NCBI GenBank assembly: GCA_902795675.1
Contig: CADBLZ010000057.1
Coordinates: 1 to 7,734, forward strand
Source of the DNA: an uncultured Erysipelotrichaceae bacterium
GTDB taxonomy: Bacteria > Bacillota_I > Bacilli_A > RF39 > UBA660
Direction of reading: 5' to 3'
DNA: 7,734 nt
The notes beneath the pieces are model-generated. The model made no database searches and had not been told where the DNA came from. It saw only the letters and a list, made by a program, of their open reading frames with translations. This document shows, one piece after another, positions 1 through 5,230 of the stretch; the stretch's first letter is position 1; each line of letters opens with the position of its first letter. The translations under genes and the position numbers were made by a program.

Positions 1-203
1 AAATAGTATTTAGTCATAAAGGAATACTTGAAATGCATGGTTTCTTTATTGATAAAGAAGAAAAAACTCTAAGTCTTGATATCATTATTGATTTTAAAAT
101 GCCTAATAGAGAAGAAATCTATAAAGATATCTATGACCAAGTACAAGAAAAATTTCCAGATTATAAAGTAAGCATTACTTTAGATATTGATACATCAGAT
201 TAA
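1..203 (+). CDS. Cation diffusion facilitator (CDF) family transporter, C-terminal fragment
   Basis: This reading frame is open from the left edge of the window to TAA at 201-203 (codons in phase with position 3) and gives 66 residues of a C-terminus. It starts IVFSHKGILEMHGFFIDKEE and ends with a DIDTSD tail. The pattern of a histidine-containing HGFFID strand, a second strand of the type LSLDIIIDF, an amphipathic helix, and a last strand ending in LDID-SD matches the cytoplasmic dimerisation domain that closes CDF divalent-metal transporters. In that family the domain binds metal at the dimer interface and gates export of ions such as Zn, Mn or Fe. The membrane part lies outside the window, so substrate specificity cannot be judged. 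The gene is followed directly by a terminator. The family call rests on remembered patterns, not on a search. Confidence 0.72.
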   Translation, partial: IVFSHKGILEMHGFFIDKEEKTLSLDIIIDFKMPNREEIYKDIYDQVQEKFPDYKVSITLDIDTSD

Positions 204-228
204 AAGAGATAAATTATATCTCTTTTTT
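202..228 (+). terminator. Rho-independent terminator after the CDF gene
   Basis: AAAAGAGATA at 202-211 pairs with TATCTCTTTT at 217-226 around a 5-base loop, followed by T to 228. The stem begins inside the TAA stop codon of the CDF gene. A promoter for the next gene follows within six bases. Confidence 0.8.
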
Positions 229-230
229 CA

Positions 231-239
231 TGTTATACT
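231..239 (+). promoter_or_regulatory. Extended -10 promoter for the DUF488-like gene
   Basis: TGTTATACT fits the extended -10 consensus TGnTATAAT with one mismatch. No good -35 is seen, because that position falls in the terminator hairpin just upstream. The expected start near 246 would leave a leader of only about 13 bases, beginning just before the ribosome site GGGAGTGG at 247-254. Confidence 0.5.
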
Positions 240-258
240 ATTTAAAGGGAGTGGTTTT

Positions 259-729
259 ATGATCATAAGAGGAACTAGTTGTTATTCTAACGCTAAACAA
301 GGTAACTTAGTATCAATTACTGGTGATGGTGGTAACGCATGGGGATTCTTTGGAAATGCATATAAAAAGATGGCTCCCAAGCTTTATTTGTGGGAGTATT
401 ATGATCAAAATCCCGATAATCTAACAGAAGAAGAATTAATTAACTGGTACATTGAAGAATTTTATAATCTTCGTTTAAAAGGTTTAAATCCTTATGACTT
501 TATGAATATCTTAAAAGAAAGATTTGGTGAAGAAATAATTCTTTTATGTCATGAATTACCAGGAACAGTTCTTGATAAAGAACACTTCTGTCATAGAAGA
601 CTTGTAGCAGATTGGATAGAACTTGAAACAGGTATTATAATTCCAGAACTATCCATTAAAGAAGACGGAACCATCATTCAAGAAGAAACATATGATCTTA
701 AACCTAAAATCAAAAAATTAATTAAATAA
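259..729 (+). CDS. DUF488-like protein
   Basis: The product is 156 residues. I chose ATG at 259 because GGGAGTGG (247-254) sits at normal spacing before it; the in-frame ATG at 187 lies inside the CDF gene and would run through the terminator. The protein is soluble, with no signal or membrane segment. The C-terminal half carries the pattern I associate with DUF488: a strand IILLCHE (residues 93-99) with Cys97, then the cluster HFCHRRLVADW (109-119) with Cys111, His112 and paired arginines before a helix. The N-terminus (IIRGTSCYS) could match the usual opening strand. DUF488 has no settled function; the conserved Cys/His/Arg set suggests an active or ligand site, which is inference. No terminator separates it from alr 31 bases downstream, so read-through into alr is likely. 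Confidence 0.65.
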   Translation: MIIRGTSCYSNAKQGNLVSITGDGGNAWGFFGNAYKKMAPKLYLWEYYDQNPDNLTEEELINWYIEEFYNLRLKGLNPYDFMNILKERFGEEIILLCHELPGTVLDKEHFCHRRLVADWIELETGIIIPELSIKEDGTIIQEETYDLKPKIKKLIK

Positions 730-733
730 TATA

Positions 734-742
734 TGATATAAT
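734..742 (+). promoter_or_regulatory. Extended -10 promoter in front of alr
   Basis: TGATATAAT is a perfect TGnTATAAT extended -10. No convincing -35 is visible. A start near 748-749 would give a leader of about 12 bases that begins with the ribosome site AGAGG (748-752). It lets alr be transcribed separately from the upstream gene, with which it may also be co-transcribed. Confidence 0.5.
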
Positions 743-760
743 TATAAAGAGGCGTACAAA

Positions 761-1855
761 ATGGAAATCACAAGACCAACTATAATGGAAATAAATACAA
801 ATAATTTTAAATATAATATATCTGAAATAAAGAAAAAGTTAGCACCCAATGTTGAAATCATGCCTGTAATTAAAGCTAACGGTTACGGTACACACTTAAA
901 CATGCGTTTAGACTTAATAAATGACTTTAATATCGTTGCTGTAGCTAATGTTGATGAAGCTGTTTTCTTAAGAGAACTAGGATTTAAAAAAGAAATATTT
1001 GTCTTAAATCAACCATACAAAGATGAACTTAATAAAATAGTTAAATACGATATTTCAATTGGTTTAAGTTCAGATGAATTTCTAGAAGAATTAAATAAAC
1101 TAAATCAAAAAGTAACAGTTCATTTAGAACTAGAAACAGGTATGGGTAGAACTGGTATTAGAATAGATCATCTAGAAGAGTTTATTGCTAAAATAAATTC
1201 TAACATTAATATAGAAGGTGCTTATACTCATTTATCATCTGCTGATAATGATCCAGAATATACTAAAGAACAAGTTGATACTTTTACTAAAGGAATAAAT
1301 ATTATTGAAGGTTTAAATATAAATCTAAAATACAAACACGTAAATGCATCAAATGGTATCTTATATTCTAAAGAATCAGATTTCAATCTCGTAAGACCAG
1401 GTATTATAATGTATGGTTATCCATCAAGTGATGATACTTTTGATCACATAGATTTAAAACCAGTTGCTAAATTAAAATCTAAAATCACTTTCTTAAAAAC
1501 GGTTAAAGAAGATACTAGTATAAGTTACGGAAGAACTTATATAACAACAAAAGAAACTAAAGTAGCAACTATCCCAATTGGTTATGCTGATGGTTTTAGA
1601 AGAGAACTATCAAATAAAGGCTATGTTTTCATAAATGGACATAAAGCTAATATTATTGGTCGTGTATGCATGGATAGCTTCATGGCTGATGTTAGTGAAA
1701 TACCTGATGTTAAAGTTGGTGATGAAGTAATCATTTGGGATAATATAAATATTACTCTTGAAGAACTTGCAAAAGAATGTAATACTATAAACTATGAAAT
1801 ACTTTCTACTGTAAGTGAAAGAGTACCAAGAGTATTCATTGATAAGGAGGAATAA
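761..1855 (+). CDS. alr: Alanine racemase
   Basis: This PLP enzyme interconverts L- and D-alanine and supplies D-Ala for peptidoglycan in the cytoplasm. At 364 residues it is close to the usual 360-390. The N-terminal TIM-barrel has the PLP-lysine motif PVIKANGYG (35-43; Lys38), the strand ending in ETGMGRTG (125-132, Arg130), a THLSSAD stretch (156-162) and VRPGIIMYG (211-219). The C-terminal beta domain holds SYGRTY (255-260) with the second catalytic base Tyr256, PIGYADGF (272-279), GRVCMD (300-305) and the closing VSERVPRVF. All key residues are present, so the enzyme should be active. ATG at 761 follows AGAGG. No serine-racemase membrane domain (VanT type) is attached. The last codons contain the ribosome site of the next gene, whose ATG lies one base after the alr stop, so the two are translationally coupled. 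Confidence 0.96.
   Translation: MEITRPTIMEINTNNFKYNISEIKKKLAPNVEIMPVIKANGYGTHLNMRLDLINDFNIVAVANVDEAVFLRELGFKKEIFVLNQPYKDELNKIVKYDISIGLSSDEFLEELNKLNQKVTVHLELETGMGRTGIRIDHLEEFIAKINSNINIEGAYTHLSSADNDPEYTKEQVDTFTKGINIIEGLNINLKYKHVNASNGILYSKESDFNLVRPGIIMYGYPSSDDTFDHIDLKPVAKLKSKITFLKTVKEDTSISYGRTYITTKETKVATIPIGYADGFRRELSNKGYVFINGHKANIIGRVCMDSFMADVSEIPDVKVGDEVIIWDNINITLEELAKECNTINYEILSTVSERVPRVFIDKEE
1844..1850 (+). promoter_or_regulatory. Ribosome binding site inside the alr end
   Basis: AAGGAGG is a near-perfect Shine-Dalgarno sequence lying within the last alr codons, six bases before ATG at 1857. It fixes the start of the next gene at 1857 rather than at an upstream in-frame ATG at 1815, and it indicates coupling to alr. 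Confidence 0.85.
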
Positions 1856-1856
1856 A

Positions 1857-2807
1857 ATGAATAAAACACTAGATGTCTTAGGTAAAGTAGTTTGTGCAGT
1901 TTTAGTATTTATCTTATTTGGTGTACTATCTGCCCATTATTCAATCATGGGAATAAGTAGTTTAGCAAAAGAAGAAAATGTTAAATCTATCATTACTGGA
2001 GTCGATTACAAAAAAGTATTAAGAAATTCTGAAGGTAATGCTTTAGAGGAGTTCTATAAAGGAGCAGAAGAAGCCGGTTTAAGCCGTGAAACAGCAGATC
2101 AAATCCTAGAAGATAAAGAGATTAAAGAATTTGTTAGTGACGCTGTATATAGTTATATAAATTATGCTATAAATGGTGAAGAAGATTCATTTATAACAAG
2201 CGATAAGATTAATGAATTTATTTCCAAAAAGTTTGATGAAATAATAACTGATGATACGAAACTTCATTTAGACGGCAAAACAAGAGAAGAAATAAAACAA
2301 GAATTAATGTTAGATGAAGAAGAAAGTCGTAAATATAACGAAGGTATTGACCAATTCAAAAAAGAAGTCGGAACAGTTCGTATAAGAGATCTAACTAGTA
2401 AATCCCTTAGAAAGTCATTATTTACAACAATTGTAATAATAGTAGTATTAATAATGTTATGTCGTTGGTCATTATATAAATGGATGGCTTGGGTTGGACC
2501 AGTATGTATTTCAGCTGGGTTAATGCCATTACTAATTGGTAGTTTAGGTTTAGTATATATAAATCCTGATAGAGTAGCTTCTGACTTAAGAGCTGAAGCA
2601 GTATTACTAGATCAAATCTTACCTGAACTATTTAATGGTTTCTTTAGAATTGGTATTACTTCAATTATTGTAGGTATCCTATTACTAGTTGTTCATCATA
2701 TCTTAAAGAAAAATGATAAATCTTCATCAAGTTTCTTAGTAGATGGTAATAAAGATAATTCATATATATCTACAGTAACTGATTTAACAGAAGATAAAAA
2801 GAACTAA
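1857..2807 (+). CDS. Four-helix membrane protein of unknown function, coupled to alr
   Basis: I do not recognise this 316-residue protein as a named family. One hydrophobic segment at 9-28 is followed by a long, charged, helical region (about 31-185, rich in Glu, Lys and Asp). Three further segments then lie at about 187-204, 211-235 and 262-283, with a polar tail ending at 316. With the N-terminus inside, the 31-185 region and a short loop at about 236-260 would face outside, and the tail (with a KK pair at 284-285 and a Ser run) would be cytoplasmic. Uncharacterised proteins with one N-terminal helix, a helical extracytoplasmic part and a C-terminal helix bundle are common in Gram-positive bacteria; that is a general impression. 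Its start codon is one base after alr and the ribosome site lies within alr, so a link to envelope metabolism is plausible but unproven. Confidence 0.85.
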   Translation: MNKTLDVLGKVVCAVLVFILFGVLSAHYSIMGISSLAKEENVKSIITGVDYKKVLRNSEGNALEEFYKGAEEAGLSRETADQILEDKEIKEFVSDAVYSYINYAINGEEDSFITSDKINEFISKKFDEIITDDTKLHLDGKTREEIKQELMLDEEESRKYNEGIDQFKKEVGTVRIRDLTSKSLRKSLFTTIVIIVVLIMLCRWSLYKWMAWVGPVCISAGLMPLLIGSLGLVYINPDRVASDLRAEAVLLDQILPELFNGFFRIGITSIIVGILLLVVHHILKKNDKSSSSFLVDGNKDNSYISTVTDLTEDKKN

Positions 2808-2823
2808 TAAATAGTTCTTTTTT
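2796..2823 (+). terminator. Rho-independent terminator of the alr operon
   Basis: AAAAAGAACT (2796-2805) pairs with AGTTCTTTTT (2813-2822) around a 7-base loop, ending in a T run. The last codons and the stop of the membrane-protein gene are part of the hairpin. Confidence 0.8.
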
Positions 2824-2840
2824 AATTCCTAAAAATAATA

Positions 2841-2846
2841 TATTAT
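2841..2846 (+). promoter_or_regulatory. Possible -10 element for the exonuclease-like gene
   Basis: TATTAT lies 17 bases before ATG 2863, in the same relation to the gene as the clearer promoters here, and a terminator stands just upstream, so a promoter is expected in this spacer. The spacer is almost pure A/T, with several overlapping alternatives and no -35, so the exact hexamer is uncertain. Confidence 0.25.
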
Positions 2847-2862
2847 ATAGGTGGTGATTTAA

Positions 2863-3324
2863 ATGGAACTAGAAAACAAAAAATATATTATTGTTGAAAT
2901 AATTCCTACATATAGTACAAGTGATAAAGGTTTTATTGCCCAAATAAGTGCTCTAAAACTAGATGGTATAAAACTACTTGATCGTTTTGATTATCGTATC
3001 AATAAAGACTTAATTGAAAATGATTATGTTAAAAGTATGCTTAACTATGATAATGATTCATTTACTTACTTAGATAACAAAGAAGAAATAAAAGATAAGT
3101 TTAAAGAATGGATTGAAGAACTTCCTTTATTATTACTAGATAATACATATACTTTAGATTACTTTAAAGATATTGAGAATAAAAAAGAACTAGTATATGA
3201 CTACTTAGATATGGAATATAATAACGAAGTATTTAATAATCTTCTAACTAAGTATAATCTAGAACCATCAGATCATTTAGTTGATTTAGTATATGAAGCA
3301 ATTATTAATGAATCTAACAAATAA
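2863..3324 (+). CDS. Small protein with a degenerate DnaQ/exonuclease-like pattern
   Basis: The product is 153 residues, acidic and soluble; ATG at 2863 follows AGGTGGTGA. The first 45 residues read like the opening of a DnaQ-type 3'-5' exonuclease: a strand YIIVEIIPT (8-16), a short linker, a second strand with QISALKL, then a strand with LLDRFDYRIN. In active enzymes the first strand carries D-x-E; here those positions appear to be Glu12 and Ile14. A later stretch LLLLDNTYTLDYF resembles the HN..FD..F motif but lacks the His, and a C-terminal part with DHLVDLVYEAI resembles the last motif loosely. If the resemblance is real, the fold is kept and catalysis is lost. The similarity is weak and judged by eye; it may be an unrelated alpha/beta protein. 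It is monocistronic, with terminators on both sides. Confidence 0.8.
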   Translation: MELENKKYIIVEIIPTYSTSDKGFIAQISALKLDGIKLLDRFDYRINKDLIENDYVKSMLNYDNDSFTYLDNKEEIKDKFKEWIEELPLLLLDNTYTLDYFKDIENKKELVYDYLDMEYNNEVFNNLLTKYNLEPSDHLVDLVYEAIINESNK

Positions 3325-3350
3325 AGAACTAAATAGTTCTTCTTTTTTTT
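3324..3350 (+). terminator. Rho-independent terminator
   Basis: AAGAACT (3324-3330) pairs with AGTTCTT (3335-3341) around a 4-base loop, followed by C and eight T. The stem begins at the last base of the TAA stop. Confidence 0.8.
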
Positions 3351-3362
3351 ACTTATTTATTG

Positions 3363-3368
3363 TATAAT
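3363..3368 (+). promoter_or_regulatory. -10 box for the kinase-Smr pair
   Basis: TATAAT is a perfect -10 with TG directly before it (no spacer base, so not a standard extended -10). The -35 position falls in the T run of the terminator and is unconvincing. A start near 3375 gives a leader of about 28 bases that includes the ribosome site AGGTGAT before ATG 3403. Confidence 0.5.
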
Positions 3369-3402
3369 TTAAATAATAGTAAAGAATAAAAGGTGATTAA
3401 CT

Positions 3403-4308
3403 ATGTTAAAAGCAATTGCAGTAGGGCGTATAAGTTATGATATAAATTTAATGGTTGATGAAATGCCTAAAGAAGGTTCTACAAACGAATACTTTGAAAA
3501 GCAAGGTAATGGTGGTGGAGCTGCTGCTAATATGGGTTTTGCATTAGCTAGATGGGGAATTCAAGTATCTATGGCTGGTGTTTTAGGTAACGATGTAAAT
3601 GGCACACGTATTAAAAAAGAATTTGAACGTGTTCATATGGATACAAGATACTTAGAGCCTTCATATGATAACGATACACCAATATCTATAATAACTATTA
3701 ATAAAGCAACTAAAATGCATACTATCTATAACATTAGTGATAAATATGTTGGTTTAAAGAAATGTGATTTCGATTTCACACCTGATTTAATTATCATGGA
3801 TGGATATGATGTTGTAGCAAATAAAATGATTCTAGAAAGATTCCCTAAATCAATTAGTGTACTAGATTGTTCTATCATAACTAAATCAGTTGCAGATTTA
3901 CTAAAAAGAGTAAAATATGCTGTTATGACTCAAGAATTTGCTGAAGCTTTAACAGGTCAAAAGATAGATTTTCAAGATTTAAAAACTGTATCAGAAGTAT
4001 ATCAAAGAATCCAAAAGAATTACTTAAATTTACAATTTGTAATTACTATTGGATCTAGAGGTGCTGTTTATAAAGTAGATAATCAAATAAAGATAAGTCC
4101 ATCACTAAAAGTTGATGTAGTAGATACTTATGGATGTGGTGAAATCTTTAGAGCAGCATTCGGTTATGTACTAGTTGAAGGTGGCGACTTTGAAAAAGCT
4201 GTTAAATGGGGCTGTATAGCAGGATCTTTAACAGCAACTAAATATGGCTGTCGTCCAGCTATTCCATCACTAGAGGAGTTAAATAATATATATGAACAAA
4301 ATTATTGA
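3403..4308 (+). CDS. PfkB/ribokinase-family carbohydrate kinase with altered catalytic motif
   Basis: At 301 residues it has the usual length for ATP-dependent PfkB-family kinases, which phosphorylate sugars or nucleosides in the cytoplasm. Visible marks are the N-terminal strand IAVGRISYDIN (5-15), the substrate-side glycine motif GNGGGAAAN (35-43) followed by MGFALARWG and AGVLGNDVNG (58-67), the late strand VITIGSRGAVY (213-223), and the ATP/anion-hole motif DTYGCGEIFRAAFGY (241-255). The family consensus there is DT-GAGD, in which the Asp is the catalytic base. Here Ala is replaced by Cys245 and the Asp by Glu247 (codon GAA at 4141-4143). The rest of the fold seems complete, so the enzyme may have changed activity or none. 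The substrate cannot be told. The gene ends in TGA and overlaps the next gene by 17 bases. Confidence 0.9.
   Translation: MLKAIAVGRISYDINLMVDEMPKEGSTNEYFEKQGNGGGAAANMGFALARWGIQVSMAGVLGNDVNGTRIKKEFERVHMDTRYLEPSYDNDTPISIITINKATKMHTIYNISDKYVGLKKCDFDFTPDLIIMDGYDVVANKMILERFPKSISVLDCSIITKSVADLLKRVKYAVMTQEFAEALTGQKIDFQDLKTVSEVYQRIQKNYLNLQFVITIGSRGAVYKVDNQIKISPSLKVDVVDTYGCGEIFRAAFGYVLVEGGDFEKAVKWGCIAGSLTATKYGCRPAIPSLEELNNIYEQNY
4272..4278 (+). promoter_or_regulatory. Ribosome binding site of the Smr gene, inside the kinase gene
   Basis: AGAGGAG lies in the last codons of the kinase gene, 13 bases before ATG 4292. The spacing is longer than usual, but no other ATG fits, and the overlap implies coupled translation. 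Confidence 0.55.
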
Positions 4309-4561
4309 TCCTTTCACCGTTAATCTACCTCATCTTGACTTACATGGTGAAACTACTTGGTCTTCCGAAGTATTAATAAATAACTTTATAAGAGATAACT
4401 TAATTCTTCATAACTACCAAATAGTAATTATCCATGGTAAAAGTACAGGTATATTAAAGAATAAAACAAAAGAAGTATTAAGTAAGAATAAAAAGGTCAA
4501 TAACTATTATATAGATCCCATGAATGATGGTGAAACTATTGTCGAATTAAAGAAAGAATAA
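4292..4561 (+). CDS. Stand-alone Smr-domain protein
   Basis: This 89-residue protein is essentially one Smr (small MutS-related) domain. It shows the two hallmark motifs: LDLHG at 15-19 and, after a helix (about 24-39) and the strand IVIIHG, the loop HGKSTGIL at 48-55. A final strand (ETIVELKK) closes the domain. In MutS2 and Smr proteins this domain binds branched DNA or acts as a nuclease, and in recent work it cleaves mRNA at collided ribosomes. The usual loop is HGKGTG; here the middle Gly is Ser51. LDLH is intact, so nuclease activity remains possible. There is no MutS part nearby. It overlaps the kinase gene by 17 bases in another frame, so the two are co-expressed, though no functional link between them is obvious. 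A strong terminator follows at once. Confidence 0.85.
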   Translation: MNKIIDPFTVNLPHLDLHGETTWSSEVLINNFIRDNLILHNYQIVIIHGKSTGILKNKTKEVLSKNKKVNNYYIDPMNDGETIVELKKE

Positions 4562-4577
4562 TAATTCTTTCTTTTTT
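4549..4577 (+). terminator. Rho-independent terminator after the Smr gene
   Basis: An 11-base-pair stem pairs 4549-4559 with 4564-4574 around a 4-base loop, and T continues to 4577. It includes the last codons and stop of the Smr gene. It is the longest perfect stem among the terminators in this window. Confidence 0.85.
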
Positions 4578-4579
4578 CA

Positions 4580-4608
4580 TTGACTTTTTATACATTTATC
4601 ATTAAAAT
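4580..4608 (+). promoter_or_regulatory. Upstream promoter P1 of the 4724 gene
   Basis: TTGACT (4580-4585) and TAAAAT (4603-4608) are separated by 17 bases, with five of six matches to consensus in each box. The start would be near 4615, giving a leader of about 110 bases before ATG 4724 that includes the possible leader ORF. Confidence 0.5.
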
Positions 4609-4638
4609 ATATCTTACTCATAAAATAGGGGTTATTTT

Positions 4639-4710
4639 TTGAAACAAAAAAGACTAGCAAAATTTGACCAAAAAATAGGCCGATGCTATAATTTAAACAC
4701 AGTGAAATAA
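4639..4710 (+). CDS. Possible 23-residue leader peptide
   Basis: TTG at 4639 opens a frame of 23 codons ending at TAA 4708-4710. It has a plausible ribosome site AGGGG (4627-4631) seven bases before it. The peptide would be very basic (initiator Met, then KQKRLAKFDQKIG and a tail CYNLNTVK). Its stop overlaps the ribosome site of the next gene (AAGGGGG, 4709-4715), an arrangement that could couple translation. Only transcripts from the upstream promoter P1 would carry it whole. Against it: a TTG start, the -35 and -10 of the second promoter inside it, and a length that chance could provide. Confidence 0.2.
   Translation: MKQKRLAKFDQKIGRCYNLNTVK
4664..4692 (+). promoter_or_regulatory. Main promoter P2 of the 4724 gene
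   Basis: TTGACC (4664-4669) and TATAAT (4687-4692) are 17 bases apart, and TGC before the -10 makes it an extended -10 as well. This is the best sigma-A-type promoter in the window. The expected start near 4699 leaves about 25 bases, including a strong G-rich ribosome site at 4711-4715, so high expression is likely. Confidence 0.8.
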
Positions 4711-4723
4711 GGGGGTAATATAT

Positions 4724-5146
4724 ATGAAAGGATACGTATTAGATTACATTAATGAAAATGAATTCAAAAAGTTAGAACGTGCATTAAAAAAGTACAACAT
4801 GTTAGCTTATAAAAAACTAAATTTTGAATACTATCCATCAATCAGAGATGGTAAATTTCTAGGTGAATTAAAGAGTCAAAATAAAGCTGCAGGTTCTGAA
4901 ACTTATGAATTAAAATTACCAAGTGATGCTATGTTTACACAAATTCATGGTGATGTAACACTTATTTATACAGTATATAAAAATGAACAAACAGTTATGT
5001 TAGATACTATTACTCCTTCAGATATATTACTTGAAGGTCATAAATCAGAACTAACTACATATAAAGGCATTATGATATCTAAAAAGAATGCTAAACAAGA
5101 TATGTTTAAAATTGATTTATTAAAACAATTACAACAAAATAAATAA
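4724..5146 (+). CDS. Soluble protein of unknown function, 140 residues
   Basis: I do not recognise this protein. It has no signal peptide or membrane segment. The N-terminal 30 residues look helical (NENEFKKLERALKKYNML). The middle (about 32-110) reads as a beta-rich domain: YELKLPSD, then MFTQIHGDVTLIYTVYKNE, then TVMLDTITPSDILLEGH. A strand with ITTYKG-like character (TTYKGIMISKK) and a Lys/Gln-rich helix close it. The HGDVTLIYTVY and TITPSDILLEGH stretches could frame a binding site, but nothing catalytic stands out. Start is ATG 4724, nine bases after GGGGG. It is transcribed alone, between its own strong promoter region and a terminator. The strong promoter and ribosome site suggest an abundant protein, which is inference. 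Confidence 0.85.
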   Translation: MKGYVLDYINENEFKKLERALKKYNMLAYKKLNFEYYPSIRDGKFLGELKSQNKAAGSETYELKLPSDAMFTQIHGDVTLIYTVYKNEQTVMLDTITPSDILLEGHKSELTTYKGIMISKKNAKQDMFKIDLLKQLQQNK

Positions 5147-5168
5147 GAGTTAAAATAACTCTTTTTTT
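5145..5168 (+). terminator. Rho-independent terminator
   Basis: AAGAGTTA (5145-5152) pairs with TAACTCTT (5156-5163) around a 3-base loop, with T to 5168. It overlaps the TAA stop of the preceding gene. Confidence 0.8.
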
Positions 5169-5179
5169 ATTGGTAAAAT

Positions 5180-5207
5180 TTGCAAATTATAGATTTATCA
5201 ATATAAT
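5180..5207 (+). promoter_or_regulatory. Promoter of the LCP-like stub pair
   Basis: TATAAT at 5202-5207 is a perfect -10; TTGCAA (5180-5185) lies 16 bases upstream as a moderate -35. The start would be near 5214, followed by the ribosome site AGAAGGG and ATG 5231. No terminator or other promoter is seen between the two genes it serves. Confidence 0.65.
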
Positions 5208-5230
5208 AAGCACATAAAGAAGGGATGTAT

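Noticed and set aside
187..258. A longer start for the DUF488-like gene at ATG 187
   Set aside because: It begins inside the CDF reading frame and would run through a strong terminator and a promoter; ATG 259 has a good ribosome site.
1815..1856. A longer start for the membrane protein at ATG 1815
   Set aside because: It lies inside alr, while AAGGAGG at 1844-1850 clearly points to ATG 1857, which is followed by a normal membrane segment.
4306..4323. TGA read as tryptophan (mycoplasma code), extending the kinase to TAA at 4321
   Set aside because: No gene here needs TGA as a sense codon; TGG is used for tryptophan, and the kinase has a normal length with TGA as stop.
4660..4680. TTTGACC as half of a CtsR heat-shock operator
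   Set aside because: CtsR sites need two such heptads three bases apart; only one is present, and it is explained as a -35 box.
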